Made by a program: the position numbers and the translations under genes. Under the pieces are notes generated by a model. That model made no database searches and had not been told where the DNA came from. It worked only from the letters and a program-made list of their open reading frames with translations. From the NCBI GenBank assembly GCA_031972475.1, contig DALYEP010000001.1, forward strand, positions 726,654 to 790,653: a stretch of 64,000 bases of DNA. Reading direction: 5' to 3'. Shown one piece after another: positions 1-8,686 of the stretch; positions within the stretch are counted from its first letter, which is position 1, and each line of letters opens with the position of its first letter. The DNA comes from CAIQNR01 sp031972475 (GTDB lineage Bacteria > Babelota > Babeliae > Babelales > CAIQNR01).

Positions 1-1
1 T

Positions 2-943
2 CCTAAGCAGACATTGCCTTTTATTGAAGATACATCACTTCTTGAACAAACTATTGAAAGAATAGCTTTTCATATTCCAAAGCAGCGTCGTTGGATTGTA
101 ACTAATGTGGAATATCAAGATTTTATTATAGAAAAATTAGATCATTTGGTTGCTGGTATTATTGTAGAGCCAGAGTTTAGAGATACTGCTTCTGCTATGA
201 TGCTTGCAGCATCATTAATTACTCAACAAGATCCTGATGCCTTATTGCTTTTTTTGCCATCAGATCATTATATTCCTCAAAAAGATCTTTTTTGGGAATT
301 TGTTCATCATGCTGTAGATTATGTTTCTACTTATCAAAAAATTACGCTTTTTGCTTTGCCTGCTTTATATCCTTCAACTGATTATGGTTATATAGAATGC
401 GCTTCTCAAGAAGATTATCCTTCTCTTATTAAAAATTTTTATAAAAATCCTACTTTAGAGTCTGCGCATAAATATTTTAATTTAGGTTATATGTGGAATA
501 CAGGAATAGCTGTTGTTGAGGCAAAAGTTTTTATTGATATAGTAAAAAAACTTTCAATAGAGGTTTTTGAAGCAGTTTCTAGTTATGTTGAAGGATGTGG
601 TAATTACTCTGAATCTCCCTCTCTTTCTTTTGAGTCTCTTTTTGTAAGCGGTATTAATTATATTACCGCATTACCATTTAATTTTATTTGGCAAGATATT
701 GGTAATTTAGAAAGATTTTTGTCTTTAAAGAATGCATTAAAACCTGATGAAAATTTTATACAAATTGATGCGAAAGATAATTTGGTAGAAGCTGAAGGAT
801 CATTGGTTGCCGTTGTTGGCGTTGACAATCTTTGTATCATAAAAAAAGATGATATTTTATTAATAGTACATCGCGATCAGGTTGAAAAAGTAAAACAAAT
901 TATAGATACCCTCAAAAAGGGTCATAAAGAGGAATATTTATAA
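2..943 (+). CDS. manC: Mannose-1-phosphate guanylyltransferase-like nucleotidyltransferase, 5' partial
   Basis: Makes GDP-mannose (or a related NDP-sugar) from sugar-1-phosphate and GTP in the cytoplasm, feeding the glycan locus that follows. The reading frame is open to the left edge. Codons at 2-10 spell P-K-Q, the end of the nucleotide-binding signature (GTRLWPxSR...PKQ), so the start and the GG motif lie outside the window and the TTG at 14 is not the start. Visible family motifs are EPEFRDTASA (EPxxRNTAPA in relatives), LPSDHYI (PADHxI), YGYIE, YMWNTG (WNSG) and WQDIGNL (WSDVGSW). There is no C-terminal isomerase domain, so this is the short, single-function form. The next gene starts one base after the stop. 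Confident about the family; the exact sugar is inferred. Confidence 0.85.
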   Translation, partial: PKQTLPFIEDTSLLEQTIERIAFHIPKQRRWIVTNVEYQDFIIEKLDHLVAGIIVEPEFRDTASAMMLAASLITQQDPDALLLFLPSDHYIPQKDLFWEFVHHAVDYVSTYQKITLFALPALYPSTDYGYIECASQEDYPSLIKNFYKNPTLESAHKYFNLGYMWNTGIAVVEAKVFIDIVKKLSIEVFEAVSSYVEGCGNYSESPSLSFESLFVSGINYITALPFNFIWQDIGNLERFLSLKNALKPDENFIQIDAKDNLVEAEGSLVAVVGVDNLCIIKKDDILLIVHRDQVEKVKQIIDTLKKGHKEEYL

Positions 944-944
944 T

Positions 945-2900
945 ATGTGTGGATTTGCTGGTTATATAAAAACAACATCTAAAGAATTTTTAATTGATGA
1001 AAAGCTTTTTCATTCTCTTCATACGCGCATTTCTCATAGAGGACCTGATGCTTATAAAGTATGGTTTGATAAAGATCTTGAGATTGCACTTATTCATAGA
1101 AGATTAAGTATTGTTGATTTAAGCGATGCTGGGATTCAGCCTATGTTTGACAAGCAACAATCTGTAGTGATTTGTTTTAATGGAGAAATTTATAATTACA
1201 AAGCATTGCGGATTGAACTTGAAGGTCTTGGGTATCAGTTTGTATCAAAATCTGATACAGAAGTTTTTTTATATGCATTTAAACAATGGGGTATTGCGTG
1301 CCTTGATAAATTAGAAGGTATGTTTTCTGGTCTTTTGGGTAATTTAAAAACAGAAGAATGGTACTTGTTTCGGGATCGTATGGGAATCAAACCTTTATAT
1401 TTCTCTCTTAAAGGTGGTTATATAAGTTTTGCTTCAGAGATTAAATCCCTAGTAGAGCTTCCTTGGATTACAAAAAAACTTAATGAGCGAGCGATGTATC
1501 ATTATTTAACATATATGGTAACGCCAGCTCCATTAACTCTTTATGAAGGTATTTATAAATTACCAGCTGCTCATTATATTAAAATTGATCCCTATAAAAA
1601 TGTAACATTTCATGAATGGTATTCATTTTTAAAGCCGAGTATTGTCTATGATAAAAAAGATTTAAATAATGAAGAATTCTGTATTGCAACAATTCGAACA
1701 TTATTAAAAGAAGCTGTTCAAAAGCGTATGATAGCAGATGTCCCTTTTGGTGTTTTTTTGTCAGGTGGTATTGATTCTAGTTTGAATGTAGCTTTAATGT
1801 CTGAATTTACAGATAAAGTTAAAACATTTAATGTTTCTTTTTCTGATGGCCAAGAGTATTCAGAAATTGCTTGGGCACGTAAAGTATCAAAAATTTATAA
1901 TACAGAACATTATGAAATTACCATTTCAGAGAAAGAGGCATTTCAGTTTTTTGAAAAAATGGTTGATTATCAAGATGAGCCGCTGGCTGATTGTGTTTGT
2001 ATTCCATTGTATTATGTATCAAAATTATTAAAAGATTCAGGTGTTACAGTGGTTCAAGTTGGGGAAGGCTCAGATGAACTTTATTGTGGCTATCAAAATT
2101 ATGTTAATTATGTAGATGCTTATAAAAAATATTATCAACCTGCTCGTTATATACCTCAATCAGTAAAACAGGCAGGCGTTTGGCTTGCTGCACAAATTTT
2201 CCCTTCTAAGACTTATCATAGATCGCTTCTTGAGCAGTGGGCTTCGGGGCGTCATTTGTTTTGGAGTGGTGCAATGGCGTTTCAAGAATTACAAAAAAAG
2301 ACTTTTTATACAAAAATTAATCAATCAGAATATGATCCTGTTCTTGAAAAAATTTATCCTGGATTTGATCAATCATTTGATAGTTATGCAGTTGTTGATT
2401 ATCACTTAAAAAAGTTGTACCAAGAAGACCCATCGGCAGATTTTTTGAAGTCGATTACTTATTTAGAACTTAAGCAACGATTACCAGAGCTTCTTTTAAT
2501 GCGCGTTGATAAAATGACGATGGCAACTTCTGTAGAAGGGCGTGTTCCTTTTTTAGATCATAAGCATGTTGAATTTGCTCTTCAGATTCCTAGCCATTTA
2601 AAATATAAAAATGGTCAAGCTAAATATATTTTAAAAAAAGCGTGCGAAGGCATTTTGCCACATGATGTTATTTATCGTAAAAAGGTTGGATTTGCAGCTC
2701 CTATAACGCGGTGGTTTAAGGAGGGTGTTTATTTTAAACCCTATTTTAAAGAGATTATGAAAAAGAAACTGAATAACCATTCATCGTTTTTAAATGAATT
2801 TGAAATAGAAACTATGCTTAGCAAAACAGAGCTTGGACTTGTCGATCATTCTGTTCATTTATGGGTAACTCAAAATCTTCTATCTCATGAATTAATATAA
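945..2900 (+). CDS. asnB: Glutamine-dependent amidotransferase of the asparagine synthetase (AsnB) family
   Basis: Two-domain enzyme of 651 residues. The class II glutaminase domain (about 1-210) begins MCGFAGY with the nucleophile Cys2 and has FNGEIYNY, SDTEVFLYAF and RDRMGIKPLYF. The synthetase domain has the PP-loop FLSGGIDSS (about residue 272) and GEGSDELYCGY. The family moves ammonia from glutamine to an AMP-activated carboxylate. It may be a true asparagine synthetase. However, its place inside a glycan locus, between GDP-mannose synthesis and glycosyltransferases, suggests amidation of a sugar carboxylate such as a uronic acid, as proposed for relatives in O-antigen clusters. The start is fixed by the required Cys2; an AGAGG ribosome-binding site lies in the previous gene. 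Confidence 0.9.
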   Translation: MCGFAGYIKTTSKEFLIDEKLFHSLHTRISHRGPDAYKVWFDKDLEIALIHRRLSIVDLSDAGIQPMFDKQQSVVICFNGEIYNYKALRIELEGLGYQFVSKSDTEVFLYAFKQWGIACLDKLEGMFSGLLGNLKTEEWYLFRDRMGIKPLYFSLKGGYISFASEIKSLVELPWITKKLNERAMYHYLTYMVTPAPLTLYEGIYKLPAAHYIKIDPYKNVTFHEWYSFLKPSIVYDKKDLNNEEFCIATIRTLLKEAVQKRMIADVPFGVFLSGGIDSSLNVALMSEFTDKVKTFNVSFSDGQEYSEIAWARKVSKIYNTEHYEITISEKEAFQFFEKMVDYQDEPLADCVCIPLYYVSKLLKDSGVTVVQVGEGSDELYCGYQNYVNYVDAYKKYYQPARYIPQSVKQAGVWLAAQIFPSKTYHRSLLEQWASGRHLFWSGAMAFQELQKKTFYTKINQSEYDPVLEKIYPGFDQSFDSYAVVDYHLKKLYQEDPSADFLKSITYLELKQRLPELLLMRVDKMTMATSVEGRVPFLDHKHVEFALQIPSHLKYKNGQAKYILKKACEGILPHDVIYRKKVGFAAPITRWFKEGVYFKPYFKEIMKKKLNNHSSFLNEFEIETMLSKTELGLVDHSVHLWVTQNLLSHELI

Positions 2901-2901
2901 T

Positions 2902-3573
2902 ATGAAAAAAAAATATATATTATATCTTCGTACAGATATATGCGATCAAGAGCTTACAGCAGGAGGTTCTGTTGCGCATACGGTAGGAGTGATTTCTGGA
3001 TTTATTTCTTTAGGATATTCTGTAATTTGTGCATCTTCGTCTATGCATTCAATTCTTGAAAAAATAATAGAAAAAAAAGAAATATTAAAACTCTCAAATC
3101 CAGAAATTTTTTCTTTATTGCGATGGAAGTTAAATTGTTTTTTATCGTCATATTTCTTCTTTGTAATTATTATTTTTAAGCTCAAAAACAAAGATCTTGA
3201 GTTTATTTACCAACGATATAGTCTCTTGAACATGACCGGCGTATTGCTTGCTTGGTGGTATAAAAAAAAGTTTATTCTCGAATATAACGGATCAGAAGTT
3301 TGGATTGTAAATAATTGGTCTAAAGACAAACGATGGATAAAGTTTGAGTGGTTGATGAAGTGTGTAGAGTTAATAAACATACACAAATCAGACGCAATTG
3401 TAGTGGTGTCTGAGGTTCTTAAAAAAGAACTCATTGTTCAGTTTGGTATAGAAGAAAAAAAGATTCTAGTAAATCCTAACGGTGTTGACATAAGCGTTTT
3501 TAGGCCATATGAGGTAAAAGACTATGCAAATAATTATCACATCAAAAAAGAGCTGGAAAGACATACTCTTTGA
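2902..3573 (+). CDS. Truncated GT4 glycosyltransferase, N-terminal domain only
   Basis: Only the acceptor-side Rossmann domain of a GT-B (GT4) glycosyltransferase is present, 223 residues. It matches the first half of the full-length GT4 encoded at 8679-9968: both open with ILYLRTDIC, then GGSVxHTxGVI, YQRYSxLNxTG, LEYNGSE, IVVVS and ILVNPNGVD. Here the similarity stops just after NPNGVDISVFRP, in the linker before the nucleotide-sugar domain. The last residues run out of frame over the start of the permease gene at 3524. Without the second domain and its E-x7-E motif it should not transfer sugar by itself. It is probably a decaying duplicate; a role as a binding subunit is possible but unsupported. 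Confidence 0.8.
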   Translation: MKKKYILYLRTDICDQELTAGGSVAHTVGVISGFISLGYSVICASSSMHSILEKIIEKKEILKLSNPEIFSLLRWKLNCFLSSYFFFVIIIFKLKNKDLEFIYQRYSLLNMTGVLLAWWYKKKFILEYNGSEVWIVNNWSKDKRWIKFEWLMKCVELINIHKSDAIVVVSEVLKKELIVQFGIEEKKILVNPNGVDISVFRPYEVKDYANNYHIKKELERHTL

Positions 3574-4336
3574 ACTTTGGGATTACAGAGAGGTTTTCAT
3601 TTTTCTTGGTTGGCGCGATATTTTAGTCCAATACAAGCAGACTTCTTTGGGTGTTGCATGGGTTTTATTACGACCACTTCTGACCGTTACTATTTTTACT
3701 GTAATTTTTAGTAGAATTGCAGGTATAGATTCTCAAGGAATTCCGTATCCATTGATGGTTTTTTCTGGAATGTTGGTATGGCAATTTTTTGCAGATATGT
3801 TGACCTTTGGCAGTAATTGTTTTTTGGCAAATCAACAACTTATCTCAAAAGTTTATTTCCCTCGATTATTGCTTCCTGCAAGTCGCGTATTGTGTAGCCT
3901 CGTTGATTTTTTCATAGCATTTACATTTTATATTTTTTTATCTGTTATTAGATATCATGTTATTCCGCCAGTTCAATTTTTTTTATTTCCTATTTTTTTA
4001 TTATGGTTAATGATCTTTACTTTTAGTATAAGTCTTTTTTCTGCATCACTTATTGTATGTTATCGTGATTTTAGGCATGTTATCCCATTTGCGACGCAAC
4101 TTGGAGTTTATATAACTCCTGTTGGCTTTAATTTATTTATGGCTCCTAAATATGTTCAATATATTTTAGGATGTAATCCATTAACAGGCATTATTAATGG
4201 ATTTAGATATGTACTTTTTGGAGAGATTCTTGTTCCAGAGGTAATAATTATTTCTTTTGTCATGACTCTTGTCTGTATAGGGGTTAGTGCAATTTATTTT
4301 AAATCAGTGGAAGGTACTTTTGCTGATAAGGTTTGA
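3524..4336 (+). CDS. wzm: ABC-2 type polysaccharide export permease (Wzm/RfbA-like)
   Basis: Inner-membrane permease of 270 residues, the usual length. The N-terminal amphipathic part carries the family signature (ELWDYREVFIFLGWRDI, QYKQTSLGVAW) followed by about six hydrophobic helices and the conserved late segment CYRDFRHV and NPLTGIINGFRY. With the ATPase at 5116-6381 it would form the O-antigen/teichoic-type exporter that moves an undecaprenyl-linked glycan across the inner membrane. Its start lies inside the truncated GT4 gene (50-base overlap). The family normally begins close to this point, so the start is credible. A methyltransferase gene separates it from its ATPase partner. Confidence 0.9.
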   Translation: MQIIITSKKSWKDILFELWDYREVFIFLGWRDILVQYKQTSLGVAWVLLRPLLTVTIFTVIFSRIAGIDSQGIPYPLMVFSGMLVWQFFADMLTFGSNCFLANQQLISKVYFPRLLLPASRVLCSLVDFFIAFTFYIFLSVIRYHVIPPVQFFLFPIFLLWLMIFTFSISLFSASLIVCYRDFRHVIPFATQLGVYITPVGFNLFMAPKYVQYILGCNPLTGIINGFRYVLFGEILVPEVIIISFVMTLVCIGVSAIYFKSVEGTFADKV

Positions 4337-4348
4337 AAAGGGAATTGG

Positions 4349-5113
4349 ATGATTACAGGTAAAGAAGCTTTTGAAAAATTTTATCAAAATCATGAAGATC
4401 CTTGGTATTTATCGTGGAGAGCAAAGCAACAACTGCGATATGAGTTTTATATTGATATGCTTAAACCTTTTTTGCATAAACAGAGTACTTTAATAGATAT
4501 TGGTTGTGGAAGAGGCTATTTTGCAAAAAAGCTTTTTGATACAAATTCTTTTTCATTTATAGAAGGTATTGATATTTCTGAAATAGCGATTAAACAAGCT
4601 CAGGAATTATATCAATCATCTTCAGGGTTGTATTTCCAAGCGCAAGCACTTCCTAAAATATATTGCGATGGAAAGCTGTTTGACTTTGTAGTAGCGCTTG
4701 AGGTTATTTATTATTTGGAATCAAAAGAAGAAAGAAAATTAGCTTTTTTAAATATTCATAATCTGCTTAAACCAAATGGACTTTTTTTAATTTCTGTCAA
4801 TGTAAATCAAGGATCTTTTACAGAAGAAGAGTTGATGGATAATTTATTGCATAGTAGTTTTTCTATTAAAAAAGTTGATTATATTCGTGATAGTTTTTAT
4901 ATAAAATGGGAAAATTATTTTTGTTCGTTATATGATGTATTTAAAGAATTAAGGCAAAGAGCCTATTATACTTTTCCTATTATTGTCTTATTGCAAGTGA
5001 GTATTAAATTTTTATTAAGTTCTAAAATAATTGCTCGTTTATTTCTTTTTTTAACAAAATTTTCAAAAAATAATCCAAGTATAATATTTATACTATCTCA
5101 AAAGAATGCTTAA
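4349..5113 (+). CDS. Class I SAM-dependent methyltransferase (NodS-like N-terminus)
   Basis: Cytoplasmic methyltransferase, 254 residues. SAM motif I is LIDIGCGRGYFAKKL (about 49-63), motif II acidic end is GIDIS, and the motif IV region is DFVVALEVIYYLE. The N-terminal DPWYLSWRAKQQLRYE resembles NodS/SAM enzymes acting on sugars or lipid-linked glycans. A hydrophobic C-terminal tail (about 205-245) could contact the membrane. A good ribosome-binding site (AAAGGGAA) precedes the ATG. The gene sits between Wzm and Wzt, so capping or decorating the exported glycan is a reasonable inference; the acceptor is unknown. Confidence 0.8.
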   Translation: MITGKEAFEKFYQNHEDPWYLSWRAKQQLRYEFYIDMLKPFLHKQSTLIDIGCGRGYFAKKLFDTNSFSFIEGIDISEIAIKQAQELYQSSSGLYFQAQALPKIYCDGKLFDFVVALEVIYYLESKEERKLAFLNIHNLLKPNGLFLISVNVNQGSFTEEELMDNLLHSSFSIKKVDYIRDSFYIKWENYFCSLYDVFKELRQRAYYTFPIIVLLQVSIKFLLSSKIIARLFLFLTKFSKNNPSIIFILSQKNA

Positions 5114-5115
5114 AT

Positions 5116-6381
5116 ATGAATGTAATAAAAGTCGAAAATCTTACAAAAATATATAACGTAGCTGATGCTCAAGAAGGTACAATAGGATTTCGAGAGCTTC
5201 TGTCTCAGCAGCTTTCATCTTTGTTTTCTAATAAAGAAAAATCAAATCTATTTTATGCACTCAATGATATTTCGTTTGAGGTTAAAAAAGGTGAAATACT
5301 TGGAATTATTGGTAAAAACGGATCTGGCAAAAGCACATTACTTAAAATTTTAAGTCGTATTACTATTCCTACAAGCGGAAAAGTTACTATTAATGGACGT
5401 GTAGCAAGTTTATTAGAAGTAGGAACAGGTTTTCATGAAGAGCTTACAGGTCGAGAAAATATTTTTATGAGTGGTATTATTCTTGGCATGAAGCGTTGGG
5501 AGATTTATAAACATTTTGATGAAATAGTTTCATTTGCAGGGGTAGAAAAATTTATTGATACTCCTGTTAAAAAATATTCTTCTGGAATGCGACTAAGACT
5601 TGCATTTTCTGTAGCAGCACATCTTCAGCCAGAAATACTTTTGATAGATGAAGTTCTTGCTGTTGGTGATTATGAGTTTGAAAAAAAATGTATGGGCATT
5701 ATGAGTGATATTCAAAAAAGTGGTCGTACAATTTTATTTGTTTCTCATAATATGGAATTTATAAAGAGACTATGCAAAAAAGTTATTTTTTTGGAAAAGG
5801 GCATTATTAAAAAAATTGGAATAGCTGATAACGTTATTAGTCATTATTTTAATTATAAAGAAAGTAATAAAAAATTTGTATCTTGGGATTATTCATTTTC
5901 AAAAAGTAACGAAATCGTTCATATAAATTCTATCGAAATAATGGGTCAAGATTTTGATGATGTTTTTTATAGAGAATATCCCTTTATTGTTAGAGTTAAA
6001 TATGAAATTTTTATAAAAAATGCTTTAATTTCATTAGTTTTTTTATTTTATAACGAGAAAGGAGATTTGCTTTTTACAGCTTTTGAGGAGCTTGCACCAG
6101 AAATAAATTCGACAAAACGCGAGCCTGGAGTGTACATTACAGATTGTATTATTCCGCCATTTATTTTTAATAATGAAAAAATAACTATTTCTTTGCATGT
6201 TCGTAATACTGGTCAAGATGGTAGAATTATAAGAGACAATAGAGTCCTTCAACTTGAAGGAATTATTTCTTTCTATGTTGCTTCTAAAGAGTTGCGAAAT
6301 GAAAGATTTATTTCAAATGAAAATATTGGGATGATTAACCCAAATATTTCTTGGAACATTCAAAAAATAAAAGAAATGTAA
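5116..6381 (+). CDS. wzt: ABC transporter ATP-binding protein with C-terminal glycan-recognition domain (Wzt-like)
   Basis: ATPase partner of the permease at 3524-4336. Residues about 1-245 are the nucleotide-binding domain: Walker A IGKNGSGKSTLL, signature YSSGMRLRLAF (SSGM in place of LSGGQ, normal for this subfamily), Walker B ILLIDEVLAVGD and the switch His in FVSHNM. Residues about 265-405 are an extra beta-rich domain that matches the place and size of the Wzt C-terminal carbohydrate-binding module, which in known systems reads the modified non-reducing end of the O-polysaccharide before export. This fits the methyltransferases beside it, since a methyl cap is a known export signal in such systems. 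The stop comes just before the next gene. Confidence 0.9.
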   Translation: MNVIKVENLTKIYNVADAQEGTIGFRELLSQQLSSLFSNKEKSNLFYALNDISFEVKKGEILGIIGKNGSGKSTLLKILSRITIPTSGKVTINGRVASLLEVGTGFHEELTGRENIFMSGIILGMKRWEIYKHFDEIVSFAGVEKFIDTPVKKYSSGMRLRLAFSVAAHLQPEILLIDEVLAVGDYEFEKKCMGIMSDIQKSGRTILFVSHNMEFIKRLCKKVIFLEKGIIKKIGIADNVISHYFNYKESNKKFVSWDYSFSKSNEIVHINSIEIMGQDFDDVFYREYPFIVRVKYEIFIKNALISLVFLFYNEKGDLLFTAFEELAPEINSTKREPGVYITDCIIPPFIFNNEKITISLHVRNTGQDGRIIRDNRVLQLEGIISFYVASKELRNERFISNENIGMINPNISWNIQKIKEM

Positions 6382-6383
6382 TT

Positions 6384-7130
6384 ATGGATAATATTAAGAA
6401 TAATTTATTTATTAAATATTCAGCAACGAGAACTGTTTTTCTTGATAAATCAAATGAATCTAAATTAATTAGATTTAGATTATTTTACAAAAAAATATAT
6501 AAAAAATATTTTATAAATATTCATAAAGATGCAAGGATACTTGATCTTGGATGTAATCGTGGATATTTGTTGAAAATATTGCATGAAAATAATTTTAGTA
6601 ATTTAACTGGCGTTGATTTATCCAAAAATGACTTAGATGTTGCTCGTAGCCTTTCTCCAACTATTAATTTTATAAAAAAAGATATTTTTGAATTTTTAAA
6701 AAATATAAAATTTAAATACGATGTCATATTTATGAGAGCTGTTATAGAGCATATAGAAAAAGATAGGATAATTTTTTTATTAAATCTTATACGTAGTGCT
6801 TTAAATCCTTCGGGATTTGCTTTGATTGATACTGATAATGCTGATTGGCTTTTTTCTCATCATGATAGATATATGGATTTTACTCATGAAGTTGGTTTTA
6901 CGATTGAAAGTTTAAGGCAAGTAGGGTTAATGGTTTTTGAAAATATTTATATTGAAACATACCCAAACCCTATAGTTTTTGAGAGCAAATATTACGTTAT
7001 AAAAAAAATACGTTTTATGATGTACTGTTTTTTTAGATTTTTCGTAAAAAAAATAATTTCTTTTATAGAGCCTGAAATGAAAAATTCACCTTTATTAGAT
7101 CGTTATATTTTTATAAAACTTATGAATTGA
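6384..7130 (+). CDS. Class I SAM-dependent methyltransferase
   Basis: About 248 residues from the ATG at 6384, which follows the wzt stop by two bases; an earlier in-frame ATG at 6351 would lie inside wzt. SAM motif I is ARILDLGCNRGYLLKIL, followed by GVDLS and then DVIFMRAVIEHIE as the motif IV region. The later HDRYMDFTHEVGFT and a hydrophobic C-terminus are typical of methyltransferases in LPS/capsule loci. Probably methylates a sugar or nucleotide-sugar in the glycan made here. The acceptor cannot be read from the sequence. No classical ribosome-binding site is evident, so it may be translated by coupling to wzt. Confidence 0.78.
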   Translation: MDNIKNNLFIKYSATRTVFLDKSNESKLIRFRLFYKKIYKKYFINIHKDARILDLGCNRGYLLKILHENNFSNLTGVDLSKNDLDVARSLSPTINFIKKDIFEFLKNIKFKYDVIFMRAVIEHIEKDRIIFLLNLIRSALNPSGFALIDTDNADWLFSHHDRYMDFTHEVGFTIESLRQVGLMVFENIYIETYPNPIVFESKYYVIKKIRFMMYCFFRFFVKKIISFIEPEMKNSPLLDRYIFIKLMN

Positions 7131-7144
7131 TAATAAAATATATT

Positions 7145-8686
7145 ATGACTTCTATAAAAATATGTATAACTCTTGATTATGAAACATGGCAACCAGTTCC
7201 AAATGGTTATCAAATTGATTGGTATAAAGATTTATTTAACTCTGCTGAGCAATGGATGGTAATAGCAGAAAAATATAATGCAAAACTAACTTTTTTTGTA
7301 GAGATGGCAGAATATCTTTGGTTGAAGAAAAATAATATTTTTTTTGCTAAAGTTATGAAAAATCAAATTCAAGATATGGTTAAAAGAGGCCATGATGTTC
7401 AACTTCATTTACATCCATCATGGTTGCCGGAATTAGGCGTTTCGTTTCATAACAATATTTGGACTGGATTGGATAAAAATCAAAGGTTGCATGATATTAC
7501 TTCATTAAAAGTATACGATGTTCTTGAAATGACAAAAAATGAACTAGAAATGATTGTTAAAGAGATTGATTCTAATTTTAAAGTTTTAGTTTTTAGAGCT
7601 GCGAAATATCAAATTCAGCCAAGCTTTGAAATTGTTGAAAGTCTTATGTCTTTAGGTATTTATGCAGATAGTTCTGTTTGGAAGGGTGGTTATAGTAAAG
7701 AGCATTTTTTTGATTTTAGATATGCCTATCACAATCATCAACCATATTTTAGCAGTCCTTATGATGTTCGTTATAAAGATCTTAAAGAAGAATCTTTTTT
7801 AGAAATTCCTATTTTTTCTTATAAAGGAGAAAAATGGAATTTAGATTTTGATTCATCGTCAAAAATGCTTTCTCCTTTATTGTTGCAATTAAAAGAGTAT
7901 GGTTTGTTAAAAAATATATTTTGGAAAAAATTTAGATCAATTTTTAAAAAAAATGTAGAAAATTTATTTGTAGATCCTTTTGTTTTTACAGCTATAGGGC
8001 ATACAAAAATACATAAACAATCTCATGTTTTAGATGATTTTTTTTCTAGTTTAAAGTCTATTCCAAATAGTAATATTGTTACTATTAAAGATATTGTTTC
8101 GTCTTATTCATTTAAGCCAAGTATCTTAAAAAAGAGATTTCAAGGATCAGATTCTTTATGTCGTATATATGAAATAACTCAATGGTGCTACGAAGCATTA
8201 GATCCTATTAAAGGACATGAGGTTGAAGATCCTTTAGAAATTATTAAACAAGGTTATGGGTTGTGTGCTGCATATGTAGCAATAATGTCTTTTATGTGCA
8301 AAAAAGAAGGTTTTAATCATCGTTTGTGGCGATTGGTTTTTAAAACTTATGAAAATAATAATATTGATACTCATGAATTATTAGAGGTTTTTATAAAAAA
8401 TAAATGGATATTGGTTGATCCTACTATCAATATTGTTTTTCCATTTTCACTTTATGATGTTTATGAAAATTCTAATATTGTTGATGAATTTATGAAAAAA
8501 GAATCAACATTGTTTTTCGATGATAGATGGTTTAAGAGATCGTATAATTTTTATGCTTCATCAGATTTTTATAAAAAAATCTTTTCTTTTGGAATTAGAA
8601 ATTCTACTAAAGATTTATTTAATTATTTTACTTCAGAAGAATTTTTATATAAAAAAAAAATCTTATATAAAGAATTTAATGAATAA
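7145..8686 (+). CDS. Polysaccharide deacetylase-like / transglutaminase-like fusion protein
   Basis: Two-domain protein of about 513 residues. The N-terminal half looks like the NodB/CE4 deacetylase fold: an early LDYETW (the D-x-E form of motif 1), then GHDVQLHLHPSW with candidate metal-binding His residues, then LVFRAAKYQ. The C-terminal half has a transglutaminase-like core with a complete Cys-His-Asp triad in the right order: Cys374 in GYGLCAAY, His410 in THELLEVF and Asp425 in ILVDPTIN. A TTG at 7127 overlaps the previous stop, but the ATG at 7145 is the better start. No signal peptide is seen. Suggested role: removal of an N-acetyl group and a linked amide/acyl chemistry on the glycan. 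That pairing is inference; the domains themselves are fairly clear. Confidence 0.75.
   Translation: MTSIKICITLDYETWQPVPNGYQIDWYKDLFNSAEQWMVIAEKYNAKLTFFVEMAEYLWLKKNNIFFAKVMKNQIQDMVKRGHDVQLHLHPSWLPELGVSFHNNIWTGLDKNQRLHDITSLKVYDVLEMTKNELEMIVKEIDSNFKVLVFRAAKYQIQPSFEIVESLMSLGIYADSSVWKGGYSKEHFFDFRYAYHNHQPYFSSPYDVRYKDLKEESFLEIPIFSYKGEKWNLDFDSSSKMLSPLLLQLKEYGLLKNIFWKKFRSIFKKNVENLFVDPFVFTAIGHTKIHKQSHVLDDFFSSLKSIPNSNIVTIKDIVSSYSFKPSILKKRFQGSDSLCRIYEITQWCYEALDPIKGHEVEDPLEIIKQGYGLCAAYVAIMSFMCKKEGFNHRLWRLVFKTYENNNIDTHELLEVFIKNKWILVDPTINIVFPFSLYDVYENSNIVDEFMKKESTLFFDDRWFKRSYNFYASSDFYKKIFSFGIRNSTKDLFNYFTSEEFLYKKKILYKEFNE

Noticed and set aside
7127..7144. TTG at 7127 as the start of the deacetylase/transglutaminase gene
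   Set aside because: An ATG at 7145 follows at once and gives a normal fold start; the TTG overlaps the previous stop and has no ribosome-binding site.
8520..8678. Longer N-terminus for the GT4 protein
   Set aside because: The extra part lies inside the previous gene and has no counterpart in the paralogue at 2902-3573, which begins at the same step as the ATG at 8679.
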